64,000 bases of DNA from Timaviella obliquedivisa GSE-PSE-MK23-08B (GTDB lineage Bacteria; Cyanobacteriota; Cyanobacteriia; Elainellales; Elainellaceae), in contig JAHHII010000006.1 in the NCBI GenBank assembly GCA_019358855.1, forward strand, positions 124,001 to 188,000. Reading direction: 5' to 3'. Numbering within the stretch: position 1 is the first letter of the stretch; each line of letters begins with the position of its first letter. This document shows positions 16,433 through 25,774 of the stretch, piece by piece. Under the pieces are notes generated by a model, which had not been told where the DNA came from, searched no databases, and saw nothing but the letters and a program-made list of their open reading frames with translations. Made by a program: the position numbers and the translations under genes.

Positions 16433-17755
16433 TTAAAGCAACTGATTGCGTTCAGGGGCACCCAACCGATTTAAGGAATTGTTAGCGCGATCGCTGGGCT
16501 GAACAGCAGACGGAACAGGTGCTGGGACACCCCACTTTTGTTGGAGTCGTTGCAGCAATACATCTTGTTGATTATGAAAGATGCGTAGATCGCCTGCACC
16601 GTAATTAATAATGGTGAACCAAATTAAGCCGCGATCGCGCGTGGGCACAACTCCGGCTAAGGCGCTAACTTCATTTAAAGTACCAGTTTTAACCACTGAA
16701 TTAGCCGGGAGCGATCGCCCCTTCAGCGTCCCCACGTCTCTTCCCATAACTGGAAACAAATTCCCGACATTCAACTGCTTGTCCTGCAAATAGCCCTGAA
16801 TAGTCAACATCATTTGAGTCACAGCGCGGGGCGAAATTTGATTGTTTGTACCTAGCCCAGAGCCATTTTCCAACGTAATTTCGATCGCCGGAACCTGAGC
16901 AACCTCAGCCGCCTTCTTGGCAATAGCAGGCGCACCTCCCAACAAATCTGCCATCATTTCCGACATAATGTTGTTGCTGTAAATGTTCATTGCCTTAAGA
17001 ATGCCGACCAACTGCATCGACTGATGCCGAATCAGGGGTCTAGAAGGCGGAATGGTTTGGATAACCTGCACTCCGCCATTAATTTTGACTTGTGGGCGAG
17101 GCGTTCCAGCAGGCATCTGCTCAAATTGTGCCTTAACCTCACCATTCCATAGGTTCGGGTCTAGTCCTTGTTTCAAAAAATTTCCTGCAATCCTAGGATT
17201 AACTTCATAGTTCATGGCAAAATTGCCTGCAATTAGCAAGTTGCCTGTAACCTGGTTAATCCCGGCTTGGTTAAGGGCATTTCCCAGCGCCACGGCTTCT
17301 TCCCACACAAAAAAGGGATCCCCCTCGCCTTGCACAATTAAGTCACCCTTCAGTACGCCTCCCTGAATTGAGCCAGTTGTGCTGACTAGGGTATTGAATT
17401 GATGATCTGCGCCCCAGGTCGATAACGCGACTAGCGTCGTTGCAACTTTGGTTAAAGAGGCTGCCGGAATTGCCGTAGTTCCCAAGTGGTCAGCCAGCAT
17501 CTGCTCCTCTTCCTGCATCCAAATACCCTGGGCATTGGTTGAGTAACCCAGGCTGCCCAGAGACTTAAGCTGCTGCTGAATGATTGTCACGGCATCAGGG
17601 TCGGGCTGAGTGAGCGATCGCAGGAGCGCCGTATTTAAAAACGACGACCAGGGCACAGCCTGTAAAGGTTCTACCTTGGGCGAATGATTGAGAAAAAGGG
17701 AAAGCAAACTGGAAGCGATGCCTGAAGCGATGCCTGAAGCGATGACTGCTAACAC
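16433..17755 (-). CDS. dacB: D-alanyl-D-alanine carboxypeptidase, PBP4/DacB family (S13)
   Basis: 440 residues. The three serine-peptidase motifs are visible: SLTK at 100-103, SNN at 260-262 and KTG at 356-358. Class C PBPs of this type trim or cleave peptidoglycan cross-links in the periplasm. The N-terminus is a hydrophobic signal/anchor starting at a GTG (17755), encoded partly by three 12-bp repeats giving an ASGIASGIAS pattern. In-frame codons just upstream would read KRQFF, a good signal n-region, but no normal start codon precedes them. A short Pro/Val-rich tail ends the protein. Confidence 0.9.
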   Translation of the reverse strand: MLAVIASGIASGIASSLLSLFLNHSPKVEPLQAVPWSSFLNTALLRSLTQPDPDAVTIIQQQLKSLGSLGYSTNAQGIWMQEEEQMLADHLGTTAIPAASLTKVATTLVALSTWGADHQFNTLVSTTGSIQGGVLKGDLIVQGEGDPFFVWEEAVALGNALNQAGINQVTGNLLIAGNFAMNYEVNPRIAGNFLKQGLDPNLWNGEVKAQFEQMPAGTPRPQVKINGGVQVIQTIPPSRPLIRHQSMQLVGILKAMNIYSNNIMSEMMADLLGGAPAIAKKAAEVAQVPAIEITLENGSGLGTNNQISPRAVTQMMLTIQGYLQDKQLNVGNLFPVMGRDVGTLKGRSLPANSVVKTGTLNEVSALAGVVPTRDRGLIWFTIINYGAGDLRIFHNQQDVLLQRLQQKWGVPAPVPSAVQPSDRANNSLNRLGAPERNQLL

Positions 17756-17895
17756 GAAGAACTGCCTTTTTGAAATGCTGAGCCTTTAATGATCAATACA
17801 CAGGATAATGCATAGTTTAGAAAGTGGTGTTTTTCAAACTGACCTTTCATTGATTTTCAACGCTGATTTATTTTCAATCAGTCTATCTTCACAAA

Positions 17896-18543
17896 ATGGC
17901 AAAACCTGATCAAAATCAAGTGCTGCGTCAACTGCCTATCGTAGTAGGAGCGATCGCAGGCACTCTGCTGATGACGAACCGCCTCTTCACAGTGGATTTA
18001 ACTAACTCCCAATCTCGCTCTGATGCCCTGGGTATTATTATCAGCGCGGTACTGATTCTGACAGGACTCCTTTGGCAACGGGTTCAACCCAAGCCTCCTG
18101 ATGCAGTGGTATTAATTGGAGAAGAGGGCTTTGAGTTGGTGAAAGATTTACCAGAAGCAGTCAGAACCGAGCTAGCGTGGGCTTCGCACTTATTACTAAC
18201 TAACACCGTAACGCGATCGCTGGTGGTTTGGTACGACGGTAAAGTGCTGCTGCGGCGAGGCATCCTCAGCCCCAAGGCAGACGTAAAACCTGGGGCGATC
18301 GTACAACGAGTGTTATCGACCCAGAAGCCCGTTTACCTAGTCAGTCTAAAAATTTATCCAGGGCGAATCGAGTTTGACTACTTGCCCGAAAACACTCAAG
18401 GCATAATTTGCCAACCCCTTGGCGATCGGGGGGTTCTGATACTAGGCGCAAACGCTCCCCGCAGCTACACCCAGCAAGATGAAAATTGGGTCACTGGCAT
18501 TGCAGACAAGTTAGCGAACACACTCAGCCAACTTTCTACTTAA
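17896..18543 (+). CDS. Cofactor assembly of complex C subunit B (CCB2/CCB4-like)
   Basis: 215 residues. Two N-terminal membrane helices (about 12-30 and 45-62) precede a soluble domain with PDAVVLIGEEGFELV, LLTNTVTRSLVVWYDG, LRRGIL and a C-terminal QDENWVTGIADKL. This matches the CCB2/CCB4 family, which helps attach heme ci to cytochrome b6 in the b6f complex. The role is inferred from plastid homologues. ATG at 17896, divergent from dacB. A CCCCTTTC-type repeat follows the stop. Confidence 0.82.
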   Translation: MAKPDQNQVLRQLPIVVGAIAGTLLMTNRLFTVDLTNSQSRSDALGIIISAVLILTGLLWQRVQPKPPDAVVLIGEEGFELVKDLPEAVRTELAWASHLLLTNTVTRSLVVWYDGKVLLRRGILSPKADVKPGAIVQRVLSTQKPVYLVSLKIYPGRIEFDYLPENTQGIICQPLGDRGVLILGANAPRSYTQQDENWVTGIADKLANTLSQLST

Positions 18544-18561
18544 AGGCGCTAAGAAAAAACC

Positions 18562-18606
18562 CCTGCAAAGTCCCTTTCCTTCAGGAGAGGGATTTAGGGA
18601 GAGGTC
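18562..18606 (+). repeat. Dispersed CCCCTTTC repeat, short copy
   Basis: Contains AAAGTCCCTTTCCTTCAGGA, then GAGGGATTTAGGGAGAGGTC, the same core as at 8869, 9048, 30558 and (reversed) 33995, but lacking the flanks. It lies between the convergent CCB and TonB-like genes and may serve as a hairpin there. Confidence 0.55.
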
Positions 18607-18634
18607 GCGCGCGCGTCTGCCCTTAATCGTCCAT

Positions 18635-19729
18635 CTATGCCGCCCCTGGCGGAGCGTAGGTAACCCGAATCCAATAAGCTTCTTTTTTGCCCGTCGCCTC
18701 AAACGTTTGAGCCATCACATCTTGGAGCGCTATCTCGTCGAAAATAGCATACCCTGAACTTCGCAAAACTGTGGGATCAGGGGCAGGCTTGCCGTTTTCA
18801 TCAACCAGCACCGCCACAATCACAGCGCCAGAAAGATTGCGATACCCAGCGACATTTGGGTAAGAGCCATTGATCTCGCCTTGCTGAATCGAACCAGTCA
18901 CAGGGCGATCGACCCCTAGCCAGGCTTGTCCTGACTCTGCCCATTTTTGTCCTGCTTGCACATAGTCACTGTCGCCTGTCCCAGCTTCGTTGTAGGTTAA
19001 CTTATTCCGAAGTTCTTGGTTACGAGCCAGCAGTTCTTGATTAATTTGGGCTTGCGATCGCTCAGTGGGTACAGTGGGCGACGGACTTGCCGCTACGGGT
19101 TCGCTTTCGCCACCCAATGCCGCAGCACCAGGGGTAGCAGTGGGTTGTGGCGAGGGCGTAGGAGTTGGAGAGGAAGTCACTGAACCCGGAGTCAAACCAG
19201 GGGTTTGCGTCGGCTGAACTGGGGGGCGAGGCGGCGGTTGGACTGTAACTCTAGGCGGAATGTAAGGAATAAAGGGTGCCTGAGTTTGGGGCACGGTAAA
19301 GGTAGGAGCGGTGTTGCCAAGGGGAGGAAATTGGAAAGAAGACCCAAATCCCCATAAAGAGCTAGAAGGAGTATTAAACGAAGGCAGAGGAGGCAATGTG
19401 GTGGGTGAGAGGGGCGATGAAGCCTTAGGCAAAGGCGTAATAGAGAGAGAGGAGGGCGTTTGAGCCAGGGGAGGCAAAATAATTTCGGGTGTTTGAAAAT
19501 CTGGCACGCGCCCTTGTTCAGCGGCGGTTAGATCCACAACATCAACGGGGCTGGGCAACTCAGGTTCTTCTAGCCCTGGAGCATTGGAAAATAGCCTGGG
19601 GAGCAGCAGGAGAAGCGGCAGATGCAGCGCTAAAGAAGCGATCGCCGACAAAGCAGCCGGCTCTTGCATCCAGCGTTGAAAAACTAGAGGTAGACCCTTA
19701 ACCCGGACTGAGGATGACATATATCCCAT
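18635..19729 (-). CDS. TonB-like proline-rich protein
   Basis: 364 residues. One hydrophobic N-terminal helix (about 25-47) is followed by a long Pro/Thr/Ser-rich stretch (about 60-220) able to span the periplasm, a short helical segment (QINQELLARNQELRNKL), and a C-terminal domain AVIVAVLVDENGKPAPDPTV with SSGYAIFDEIALQDV. This is the architecture of TonB or a TonB-like envelope protein. No exbB/exbD or receptor gene is nearby, so coupling to a proton channel is not shown. ATG at 19729; the second ATG (MSSSVRV) is equally possible. Confidence 0.65.
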   Translation of the reverse strand: MGYMSSSVRVKGLPLVFQRWMQEPAALSAIASLALHLPLLLLLPRLFSNAPGLEEPELPSPVDVVDLTAAEQGRVPDFQTPEIILPPLAQTPSSLSITPLPKASSPLSPTTLPPLPSFNTPSSSLWGFGSSFQFPPLGNTAPTFTVPQTQAPFIPYIPPRVTVQPPPRPPVQPTQTPGLTPGSVTSSPTPTPSPQPTATPGAAALGGESEPVAASPSPTVPTERSQAQINQELLARNQELRNKLTYNEAGTGDSDYVQAGQKWAESGQAWLGVDRPVTGSIQQGEINGSYPNVAGYRNLSGAVIVAVLVDENGKPAPDPTVLRSSGYAIFDEIALQDVMAQTFEATGKKEAYWIRVTYAPPGAA

Positions 19730-19892
19730 TTAGCCAATCGCCTTACGAACTTTAACAAGGTTAGCGAAAGTTTTTAAAAGCATCATCCCATCTTAGCCCG
19801 ATCGCCCCTCTTTAATTCTTTCGCAACTGGCGCTACCTCATCGGGATAATGTGGAAGGCGAGATCGTCAAGTGCCTCTGAGAGTCAGCAGAT

Positions 19893-20573
19893 CTAAAGAA
19901 CTGCGATCGTGAGGCTGTATTCTCCAATCGCATCAGGCTTCTGCGCTTCAGGGACAAGCCTCACTCGGATTCGATAGTCACCTGTACTAGAGAGAATACC
20001 CGACCAATTTCTACTGCCTGTGTATAAGTTTGTGCCATCGGGTGCAAAGATTTGCACTTGCAAAAATTGACTGGTGCCAGTTGTGCTGGTCTTTAGAGTT
20101 TGACCAGATGCAGCATTAAGCACATAGTCTCGTGTTTGAGTGCCTTGTACTTTGCCTCCAACTGTGGCAGCCGATGTACCGGGTGCAAACGACACACGTT
20201 CAGAAGCTGGTGGATTGACAGGAGCAGGTGGACTGACAGGAGCAGGTGGACTGACAGGAGCAGGTGGATTAACGGGAACAGTTGCAGTGACCTTTAGCAA
20301 GTCACCGCGAATCCAACCCCGGGCTCTTGAAGTTGGAAATTCGACGAAATACCAAATAAAGCCATCTGGGGCGTTGGTTTGATTGAGAACGTTAACCCGA
20401 TCGCCACTTAGCCCCTGGTGCCGAATTTGTGAACTAGTTGAAGGCTCGGCTCGAACATTGACCCGACTACCCGACGAAGATTGAATTGTTGCCGTATCTG
20501 CTAACACGGGCAACGCAGCAGCCCATATCATCAGCACAGCAGTCATTAAAGCTGAACCGTATTTAAATTTCAT
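19893..20573 (-). CDS. Secreted SH3-domain protein with PPC-like C-terminus
   Basis: 226 residues. A Sec signal (GSALMTAVLMIWAAALPVLA) is followed by a bacterial SH3 domain (VNVRAEPSTSSQIRHQGLSG...RGWIRGDLLKV, about 37-93). A Pro linker built of PVSPPA/PVNPPA repeats from an 18-bp tandem repeat at 20221-20274 comes next, then a C-terminal domain of bacterial pre-peptidase (PPC) type, with YVLNAASGQTLKTST and GTNLYTGSRNWSGIL. It probably binds cell wall or acts as an envelope adaptor (inference). ATG at 20573. Confidence 0.75.
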   Translation of the reverse strand: MKFKYGSALMTAVLMIWAAALPVLADTATIQSSSGSRVNVRAEPSTSSQIRHQGLSGDRVNVLNQTNAPDGFIWYFVEFPTSRARGWIRGDLLKVTATVPVNPPAPVSPPAPVSPPAPVNPPASERVSFAPGTSAATVGGKVQGTQTRDYVLNAASGQTLKTSTTGTSQFLQVQIFAPDGTNLYTGSRNWSGILSSTGDYRIRVRLVPEAQKPDAIGEYSLTIAVL

Positions 20574-20944
20574 TGGCTAATTTGATTAAAAGGTTATAGC
20601 TAAGATTCCTGCTAGCAGGGAGTTTCAAGACTTTTTCGAGTCAGATTAAACTATGCTAAGTGTAAAATACCATAGCTCAAGGTCGATCGCGTCACTCTGT
20701 CTAGAGGAACTACTAATGAGTCTTGAGAGACACTAAGAGCAGAATTTTCTAGCCTGAGATCTCATTAAGCTAGATTGGAATCTCATAAGGGTTGTATCTA
20801 GAGAGCAGTGAACAAACAAGGCTCTGGGCTTGGCGATCGCCTCAAGATATCAGCAAGGGATCGCCTATTTTTTGAAAATCAAGGAACACAAGGTCATTTT
20901 GGTGTATCTAATTTGAATCAGGACAAAATTTGTGGTGTAAGCGA
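20574..20944. other. Intergenic region without recognised gene
   Basis: 371 bp between divergent genes. No tRNA, repeat family member or terminator was recognised. It contains a 6-codon ORF (ATG at 20716, MSLERH) behind AGAGGAACTACT, and two near copies of AATCTCATTAAG/AATCTCATAAG. It presumably holds promoters for both flanking genes. Confidence 0.4.
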
Positions 20945-22051
20945 GTGAATTCTATCCCAGCCTTTGATCTAACCCAGCAGTACAAACTCATTGGGGAAGA
21001 AGTTAGTGCGAAAACCCTAGAGGTACTTGCCTCAGGGCATTACATCAACGGTTTGACCGTAGAGCGCTTTGAACAACAGTTTGCTAGTTATGTGGGTACA
21101 ACCCATTGCATTGGCTGTAATTCGGGAACCGATGCTTTGTACTTGGCATTGCGCGCACTCGATATTGGGGTCGGCGATGAAGTGATCACAACGCCTTTCA
21201 CGTTCATCTCCACGGCTGGCATGATTAGCGCAGCGGGAGCAACTCCAGTTTTTATCGATGTCGATCCCCAGACGTTTAATCTAGACCTAGACCAAATTGA
21301 AGGGGCAATTACGCCGCGCACTAAAGCCATTATTCCAGTGCATCTGTTTGGACAACCTGTAGATATGACGCGGTTAATGGCGATCGCGCAGTTTCATCAT
21401 CTTTGGGTCATTGAAGATGCGGCACAGGCGGCAGGAGCAGACTGGGGCGGCGCAAAAGTTGGTAGCCTCGGGCACATTGGCTGCTTTAGCTTCTATCCCA
21501 CTAAAAACTTGGGAGCCTGTGGAGATGCCGGAGCCATCCTGACTCAGGATGGAGCGATCGCATCTCGGATTAGAATGCTGCGTAACCATGGACAACAGCA
21601 GCGCTATAGCTCTGAGGCAGTAGGCATCAACAGTCGGTTAGATGCTTTGCAGGCAGCGATTTTGAGCATTAAGCTGAATTATTTGGAAGGGTGGAATACC
21701 CAGCGGCGGGCGATCGCGGAACGTTACGATCATGTCCTCAGCCATCTTCCTGGCGTTACTGCCCCAAAATCTTTATTAGGGCACGTTTGGCACCAGTACA
21801 CCCTCCAAATTAAGGGCGATCGGCGCGACTCGGTTCGTCAAAAGCTGCAAGCTCAAGGCATTGGCTCTATGGTCTACTATCCAGTGCCGCTGCACTTGCA
21901 GCCTGTTTACGCAAATTTAGGATATCAACCCGGACAACTGCCCGTATCAGAACAGTTAGCCCAGGAGGTGTTGTCTCTACCGATGTTTCCTGAGCTTTCG
22001 CAGGAGCAACAGGAGCAGGTTCTTTATGCATTGAAGGACAGTCTGGCTTAG
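20945..22051 (+). CDS. DegT/DnrJ/EryC1/StrS family PLP-dependent aminotransferase
   Basis: About 368 residues from the GTG at 20945, giving MNSIPAFDLTQQY, the usual N-terminus; the TTG at 20930 would add five odd residues. Motifs: GCNSGTDALYLALRA, VITTPFTFISTAG, PVHLFGQPVDM, VIEDAAQAAGA and the PLP-Lys strand CFSFYPTKNLGACGDAG, then RMLRNHGQ and VYYPVPLHLQ. It transaminates nucleotide-linked keto-sugars for cell-surface or glycolipid sugars. No glycosyltransferases are adjacent, so the product is unknown. Confidence 0.92.
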   Translation: MNSIPAFDLTQQYKLIGEEVSAKTLEVLASGHYINGLTVERFEQQFASYVGTTHCIGCNSGTDALYLALRALDIGVGDEVITTPFTFISTAGMISAAGATPVFIDVDPQTFNLDLDQIEGAITPRTKAIIPVHLFGQPVDMTRLMAIAQFHHLWVIEDAAQAAGADWGGAKVGSLGHIGCFSFYPTKNLGACGDAGAILTQDGAIASRIRMLRNHGQQQRYSSEAVGINSRLDALQAAILSIKLNYLEGWNTQRRAIAERYDHVLSHLPGVTAPKSLLGHVWHQYTLQIKGDRRDSVRQKLQAQGIGSMVYYPVPLHLQPVYANLGYQPGQLPVSEQLAQEVLSLPMFPELSQEQQEQVLYALKDSLA

Positions 22052-22184
22052 GGGCAGCTTTTGGAAGGGGCGATCGGTGACTTAGCCTTCAGCCTATCTG
22101 TTTTTTGCCTTAGCGCCATTTATGATTTAAACCAGCCTCTCATGATTAGCTCATGATTAAAGAAGACTCATTAATGAGGACTAG

Positions 22185-22742
22185 ATGACAGCGAGGCAGA
22201 GCCACACCTACTTCACGCCCGAAGAGTATTTAGAAATCGAGCGCATTAGCCTGATTAAACATGAATATCTTGAAGGGCAAATTGTCGCAATGGCAGGCGC
22301 AAGCAAAGCTCATGTCATGCTTACAGGTAGCCTTTCCGCTCTAATTCTTAATCATCTCCGAGGCACAAGCTATGTTTCCTATGCGACTGACATGAAGGTG
22401 CGTCTGCCTGCTTCTCGGTTGTTCTACTATCCTGATCTGGCGGTAACTTGCCATGAAGAGGATAGAAATTCTGATGAAGACTTTATCTCTCATCCCAAAC
22501 TATTAATTGAGGTTTTGTCTAAGTTGACGGAGGCATGTGATCGAGGTGAAAAATTTGCAGATTATAAAGCGATCGCTGAATTTGAGGAATATCTACTTGT
22601 TCACCAAGATCAAGTTCTAGCAGAACGATTTCAACGCAAGTCCCACAACCTTTGGGTTCCCACTATCTATCAAGCTGGGGAAACGCTGCAACTATCGAGA
22701 TTGGGTTTTCCTGCCCAATGTCCACTCTCTACAACAACTTAG
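22185..22742 (+). CDS. Uma2 family endonuclease-like protein (DUF820)
   Basis: 185 residues with the PD-(D/E)XK-like pattern of Uma2: EYLEIERISLIKHEYLEGQI at the N-terminus, FYYPDLAVTC, then PKLLIEVLSKLTEACDRGEK and FEEYLLVHQD. These families are highly expanded in filamentous cyanobacteria, and their biological role is unclear. ATG at 22185. It faces a second Uma2 gene (22836-23429, opposite strand), but the two proteins are clearly different subgroups. Confidence 0.85.
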   Translation: MTARQSHTYFTPEEYLEIERISLIKHEYLEGQIVAMAGASKAHVMLTGSLSALILNHLRGTSYVSYATDMKVRLPASRLFYYPDLAVTCHEEDRNSDEDFISHPKLLIEVLSKLTEACDRGEKFADYKAIAEFEEYLLVHQDQVLAERFQRKSHNLWVPTIYQAGETLQLSRLGFPAQCPLSTTT

Positions 22743-22835
22743 CACAACTGACTTTTCGCTGAAATTTCTTTGCGCCGAGATCATAGGCTGAAACTTTGAG
22801 AACTGGCGATCGCACCTCTACGAAAGTTCTCAATC

Positions 22836-23429
22836 CTATTTCTGAATCCCTTGCTGAAAGGTTTTGATCGCCTCTACATGATTCACCATGTTAATACAGC
22901 GTAGGAGTAACTCCAGATTAATTCCCGGTACGGCTTCGCTGTTCGCAATCTTTTCGTAGCGCAACTGATTCTCTTCTTCCCGCAAATGATGGATCTCTAA
23001 AACCCCATCCTCCCAAAACCAAACTTCGGCGATCTTGAGCCGCTTGTAAGCTTCTAATTTGTTGATCCCACCACTAGTGAACACAACTTCGATCGCTAAC
23101 TCAGGACGCGATCGACCTGCTGCAAGTTTGTATGATTTATCAGCCTCTCGTTTTACAGCACCAGACTCGCTTTCCAGAGTCATAGAGCCAGTTGGATTAA
23201 AATCAAAACCTGCCATCAGCAGATAAATTTCTAAAAGAGCACCGATTCTTTCCTTGACTGTTTCATGCGGTTCACCAGGCATTTGTCGAATCTCCAAAAT
23301 TCCATCTAAAAAAGAGAGGCGATAGCCAGGGCGATCGAGCAACTGCTCAACGGCTTTGAACTCTCGCCAAGTAATGCCCTCAAATAAGAGCGGAGTCTGG
23401 TTTTGAGGTTTGGCTAAGGTCGTTGTCAT
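22836..23429 (-). CDS. Uma2 family endonuclease-like protein (second subgroup)
   Basis: 197 residues: LLFEGITWREFKAVEQLL, RLSFLDGILEIRQMPGEPHE, then GRSRPELAIEVVFTSGGINK and VWFWEDGVLEIHHL. The PELAIEVV strand supplies the expected acidic residue, and KLEAYKRLKIAEVWFW is the typical following helix-strand. This is the Uma2 type whose start contains TW/WxEF. Nuclease activity is inferred from the fold family only. ATG at 23429. Its 3' end faces the first Uma2 gene. Confidence 0.82.
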   Translation of the reverse strand: MTTTLAKPQNQTPLLFEGITWREFKAVEQLLDRPGYRLSFLDGILEIRQMPGEPHETVKERIGALLEIYLLMAGFDFNPTGSMTLESESGAVKREADKSYKLAAGRSRPELAIEVVFTSGGINKLEAYKRLKIAEVWFWEDGVLEIHHLREEENQLRYEKIANSEAVPGINLELLLRCINMVNHVEAIKTFQQGIQK

Positions 23430-23612
23430 GAGCTTCTAACCTAGTAATTTTGCAGGTAGGACGTTGGCTCTGTTTAGCGAAAACTCTAACATACGAGGCA
23501 CCTTGCGGTATCTGCGGAGCAGCGCACCTTTAGCAGCAGGCATTGTGCTCCCAATGTGCCCCAAAATCCTGATAAAGTCTTAAAAACATTAGCCGCAGTT
23601 CTTTTCAAGTTT

Positions 23613-24728
23613 ATGATCACCTCCGTCCCTGTTGCTGAACAAGATTGGTCGCCCCTTTTACAACAGCTTTTAGAAGGTCAATCTTTAGATATGCTTCAAG
23701 CTGCCAACCTGATGCAAGGATGGCTGACCGAATCCATCTCGCCTGTTATGTCGGGAGCAATTTTGGCAGCAATTCAGGTAAAAGGCGTTTCTGCCAGCGA
23801 GTTAGCAGGTATGGCTCAAGTGTTGCAGTCGCAGTCGTTAGGTAGTTCTATAGCAGCCTCTTCCGCTTCGTTATCTGCTCCAGCATTATCTGCTCCAGCA
23901 TTATCTGCTCCAGTAATAGACACTTGTGGCACGGGTGGCGATGGTGCTTCTACGTTTAACATTTCTACGGCAGTTGCTTTTGTGGCGGCAGCGGCAGGAA
24001 TAGCAGTAGCAAAACATGGCAATCGGGCGGCTTCCAGCAAAGTGGGTTCAGCCGATGTTTTAGAAGAATTAGGCGTTAATTTGGGGACTGCACCAGAGCG
24101 AATCAAGGCAGCGTTGTCAGAAGTTGGGATTACGTTTTTGTTTGCACCCGGCTGGCATCCAGCAATGAAGCATGTCGCACCCTTAAGAAAAATGTTGAAG
24201 GTGCGAACGGTCTTCAATTTGCTAGGCCCGTTAGTCAATCCGTTGTGTTTAACAGGGCAAGTGATGGGCGTTTTTAATTCGGGGCTTGTGGAAACGCTTG
24301 CAGAGGCGCTTAACCAGCTAGGTCGGCAAGAGGCGATCGTGCTGCATGGTCGAGAGAAACTAGATGAGGCAGGGTTAGCAGATTTAACTGATATGGCAGT
24401 GCTTTCGGGCGGACGGGTGCAGTCCTTCGTTCTTGATCCTATGGAATTAGGGCTAAGGGCTGCACCCACTAGCGCTTTGCGGGGAGGTGAAAGACTAGAG
24501 AATGCAGAAATTTTGCGATCGGTGCTGCAAGGGAAGGGAACTCAGGCGCAAACCGAGGTAGTGGCGCTGAATGCAGCTTTAGCGTTAAAGGTTGGCGGCA
24601 GGGTGGCGATCGATCCGACTGATCCATCTGCTTGTTATCGCCAGGGGATTAGTATTGCTCAGGATATTCTTGCCAGCGGGGCAGCTTGGACAAAACTAGA
24701 GCAGTTGGTTAAGTTCTTAAAAGATTAG
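23613..24728 (+). CDS. trpD: Anthranilate phosphoribosyltransferase
   Basis: Transfers phosphoribose from PRPP to anthranilate, the second step of tryptophan synthesis. About 371 residues from the ATG at 23613; a GTG at 23556 would give 390. Motifs: [38 protein letters not shown] (PRPP loop), [20 protein letters not shown] and [19 protein letters not shown], plus [14 protein letters not shown]. An unusual Ser/Ala/Pro linker, partly three 15-bp repeats (23871-23915), precedes the GTGGDG motif and makes the protein longer than usual. The last 4 bp overlap the convergent gene. Confidence 0.95.
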   Translation: MITSVPVAEQDWSPLLQQLLEGQSLDMLQAANLMQGWLTESISPVMSGAILAAIQVKGVSASELAGMAQVLQSQSLGSSIAASSASLSAPALSAPALSAPVIDTCGTGGDGASTFNISTAVAFVAAAAGIAVAKHGNRAASSKVGSADVLEELGVNLGTAPERIKAALSEVGITFLFAPGWHPAMKHVAPLRKMLKVRTVFNLLGPLVNPLCLTGQVMGVFNSGLVETLAEALNQLGRQEAIVLHGREKLDEAGLADLTDMAVLSGGRVQSFVLDPMELGLRAAPTSALRGGERLENAEILRSVLQGKGTQAQTEVVALNAALALKVGGRVAIDPTDPSACYRQGISIAQDILASGAAWTKLEQLVKFLKD

Positions 24729-25669
24729 CGTTCCTGAAATTCCACTTCATTTTCACGAATCGTAATGTCGTAGTTACCAAAAAAGTCGTGACCCAATAAG
24801 CCCAAAGTCAGTTCGGGGCCTCCCATCGCGACCAAAACATTCTGGGCGATCGCTCCCCCCACTTCCATCGAATCAACGTAGCCCAACGAGAAAGATACGC
24901 CTTGAGCGCTGGCGGTATCTACCCTGGTTTCGCCCACCGAGCGAATTCCTAGTGCCGTTGCCATTCCTGATGTAATCAGAGTGCCACTGGCTCCGGTATC
25001 AACAATCATTTCATAGATTTGACTGCCATTGAAAGTGACAGCAATCACTGGAGTATTTCCGGCACGTCTGACAATGGGTGCAAAAAAGGCGGCACTGCTG
25101 GCGACACTGATGTTACTGGGACGGCTAGAAGTTGCCCGTGACGGAGCCAGAGGAGTGGCAGCAGCTTGGGGCGTGGCAGCAGCGATCGCACGAGGCGGTG
25201 CCAGATTGGGACGGCTAGATGAAGATCTTTTAACCACAATACCGGGATTGTTAGAGGTCGGTCGATCGCTTTGCTGCTGGGCAAATGCTAGGTTGCGGCG
25301 GTAGTCTTTAAGTTTTAGCGCTGCCTCAGCATAATGCTGGCTAGATTTTGGAACCGTGGACAATAGCTGAATTGCCTGTTGCCAGCGCTCTGAAACCAGG
25401 TGCCAGTCGTCTTTCGATTGGGCAGACTGGCTAATGTTGAAGGCACTAGAGGCACGAGCAAGACCCAAGGCATACGCATCTGGCTGCGTTACTGGAATCG
25501 AACTTGCTGCTGGAGGAACTGCCACTTGAACCGGAGACTGAACTTGAGAAGCGCTAACTGTCTGGCGATCGCCCTCCAGATGACTGACAACTGGGCGATC
25601 GCTACAAGCACCGACCACCGCCAAAGAACCTGAAAGAAGTGCAATCACAGAACGGTGCAGCCTAGACAT
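24725..25669 (-). CDS. Retropepsin-like aspartic protease, putative lipoprotein
   Basis: About 314 residues from the ATG at 25669; a TTG at 25681 would add four. The signal [20 protein letters not shown] ends at a likely lipobox VGAC. A low-complexity Ala/Ser/Pro middle follows, then a C-terminal single retropepsin domain: [20 protein letters not shown] (catalytic DTG at about 224-226), [11 protein letters not shown] and [20 protein letters not shown]. Such clan AA domains act as dimers. The substrate is unknown. The 3' end overlaps trpD by 4 bp. Confidence 0.85.
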   Translation of the reverse strand: MSRLHRSVIALLSGSLAVVGACSDRPVVSHLEGDRQTVSASQVQSPVQVAVPPAASSIPVTQPDAYALGLARASSAFNISQSAQSKDDWHLVSERWQQAIQLLSTVPKSSQHYAEAALKLKDYRRNLAFAQQQSDRPTSNNPGIVVKRSSSSRPNLAPPRAIAAATPQAAATPLAPSRATSSRPSNISVASSAAFFAPIVRRAGNTPVIAVTFNGSQIYEMIVDTGASGTLITSGMATALGIRSVGETRVDTASAQGVSFSLGYVDSMEVGGAIAQNVLVAMGGPELTLGLLGHDFFGNYDITIRENEVEFQER

Positions 25670-25774
25670 AGCAATGCGCAATAAGGGTTTCTCTCCTCAA
25701 GTTTTCCCTTAAAGGGAGGGTAGAGTAACAGACCTATTGCGCTTGCTAGAGGCTAGGTTCGCCAAAGCGATGCA

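Noticed and set aside
20716-20736. 6-codon ORF MSLERH after AGAGGAAC
   Set aside because: Short enough to arise by chance and with a weak ribosome-binding site.
22185-23429. Pair of Uma2 genes as a two-component defence module
   Set aside because: The two genes converge, belong to different subgroups and have no shared promoter; Uma2 genes are common singletons in cyanobacteria.
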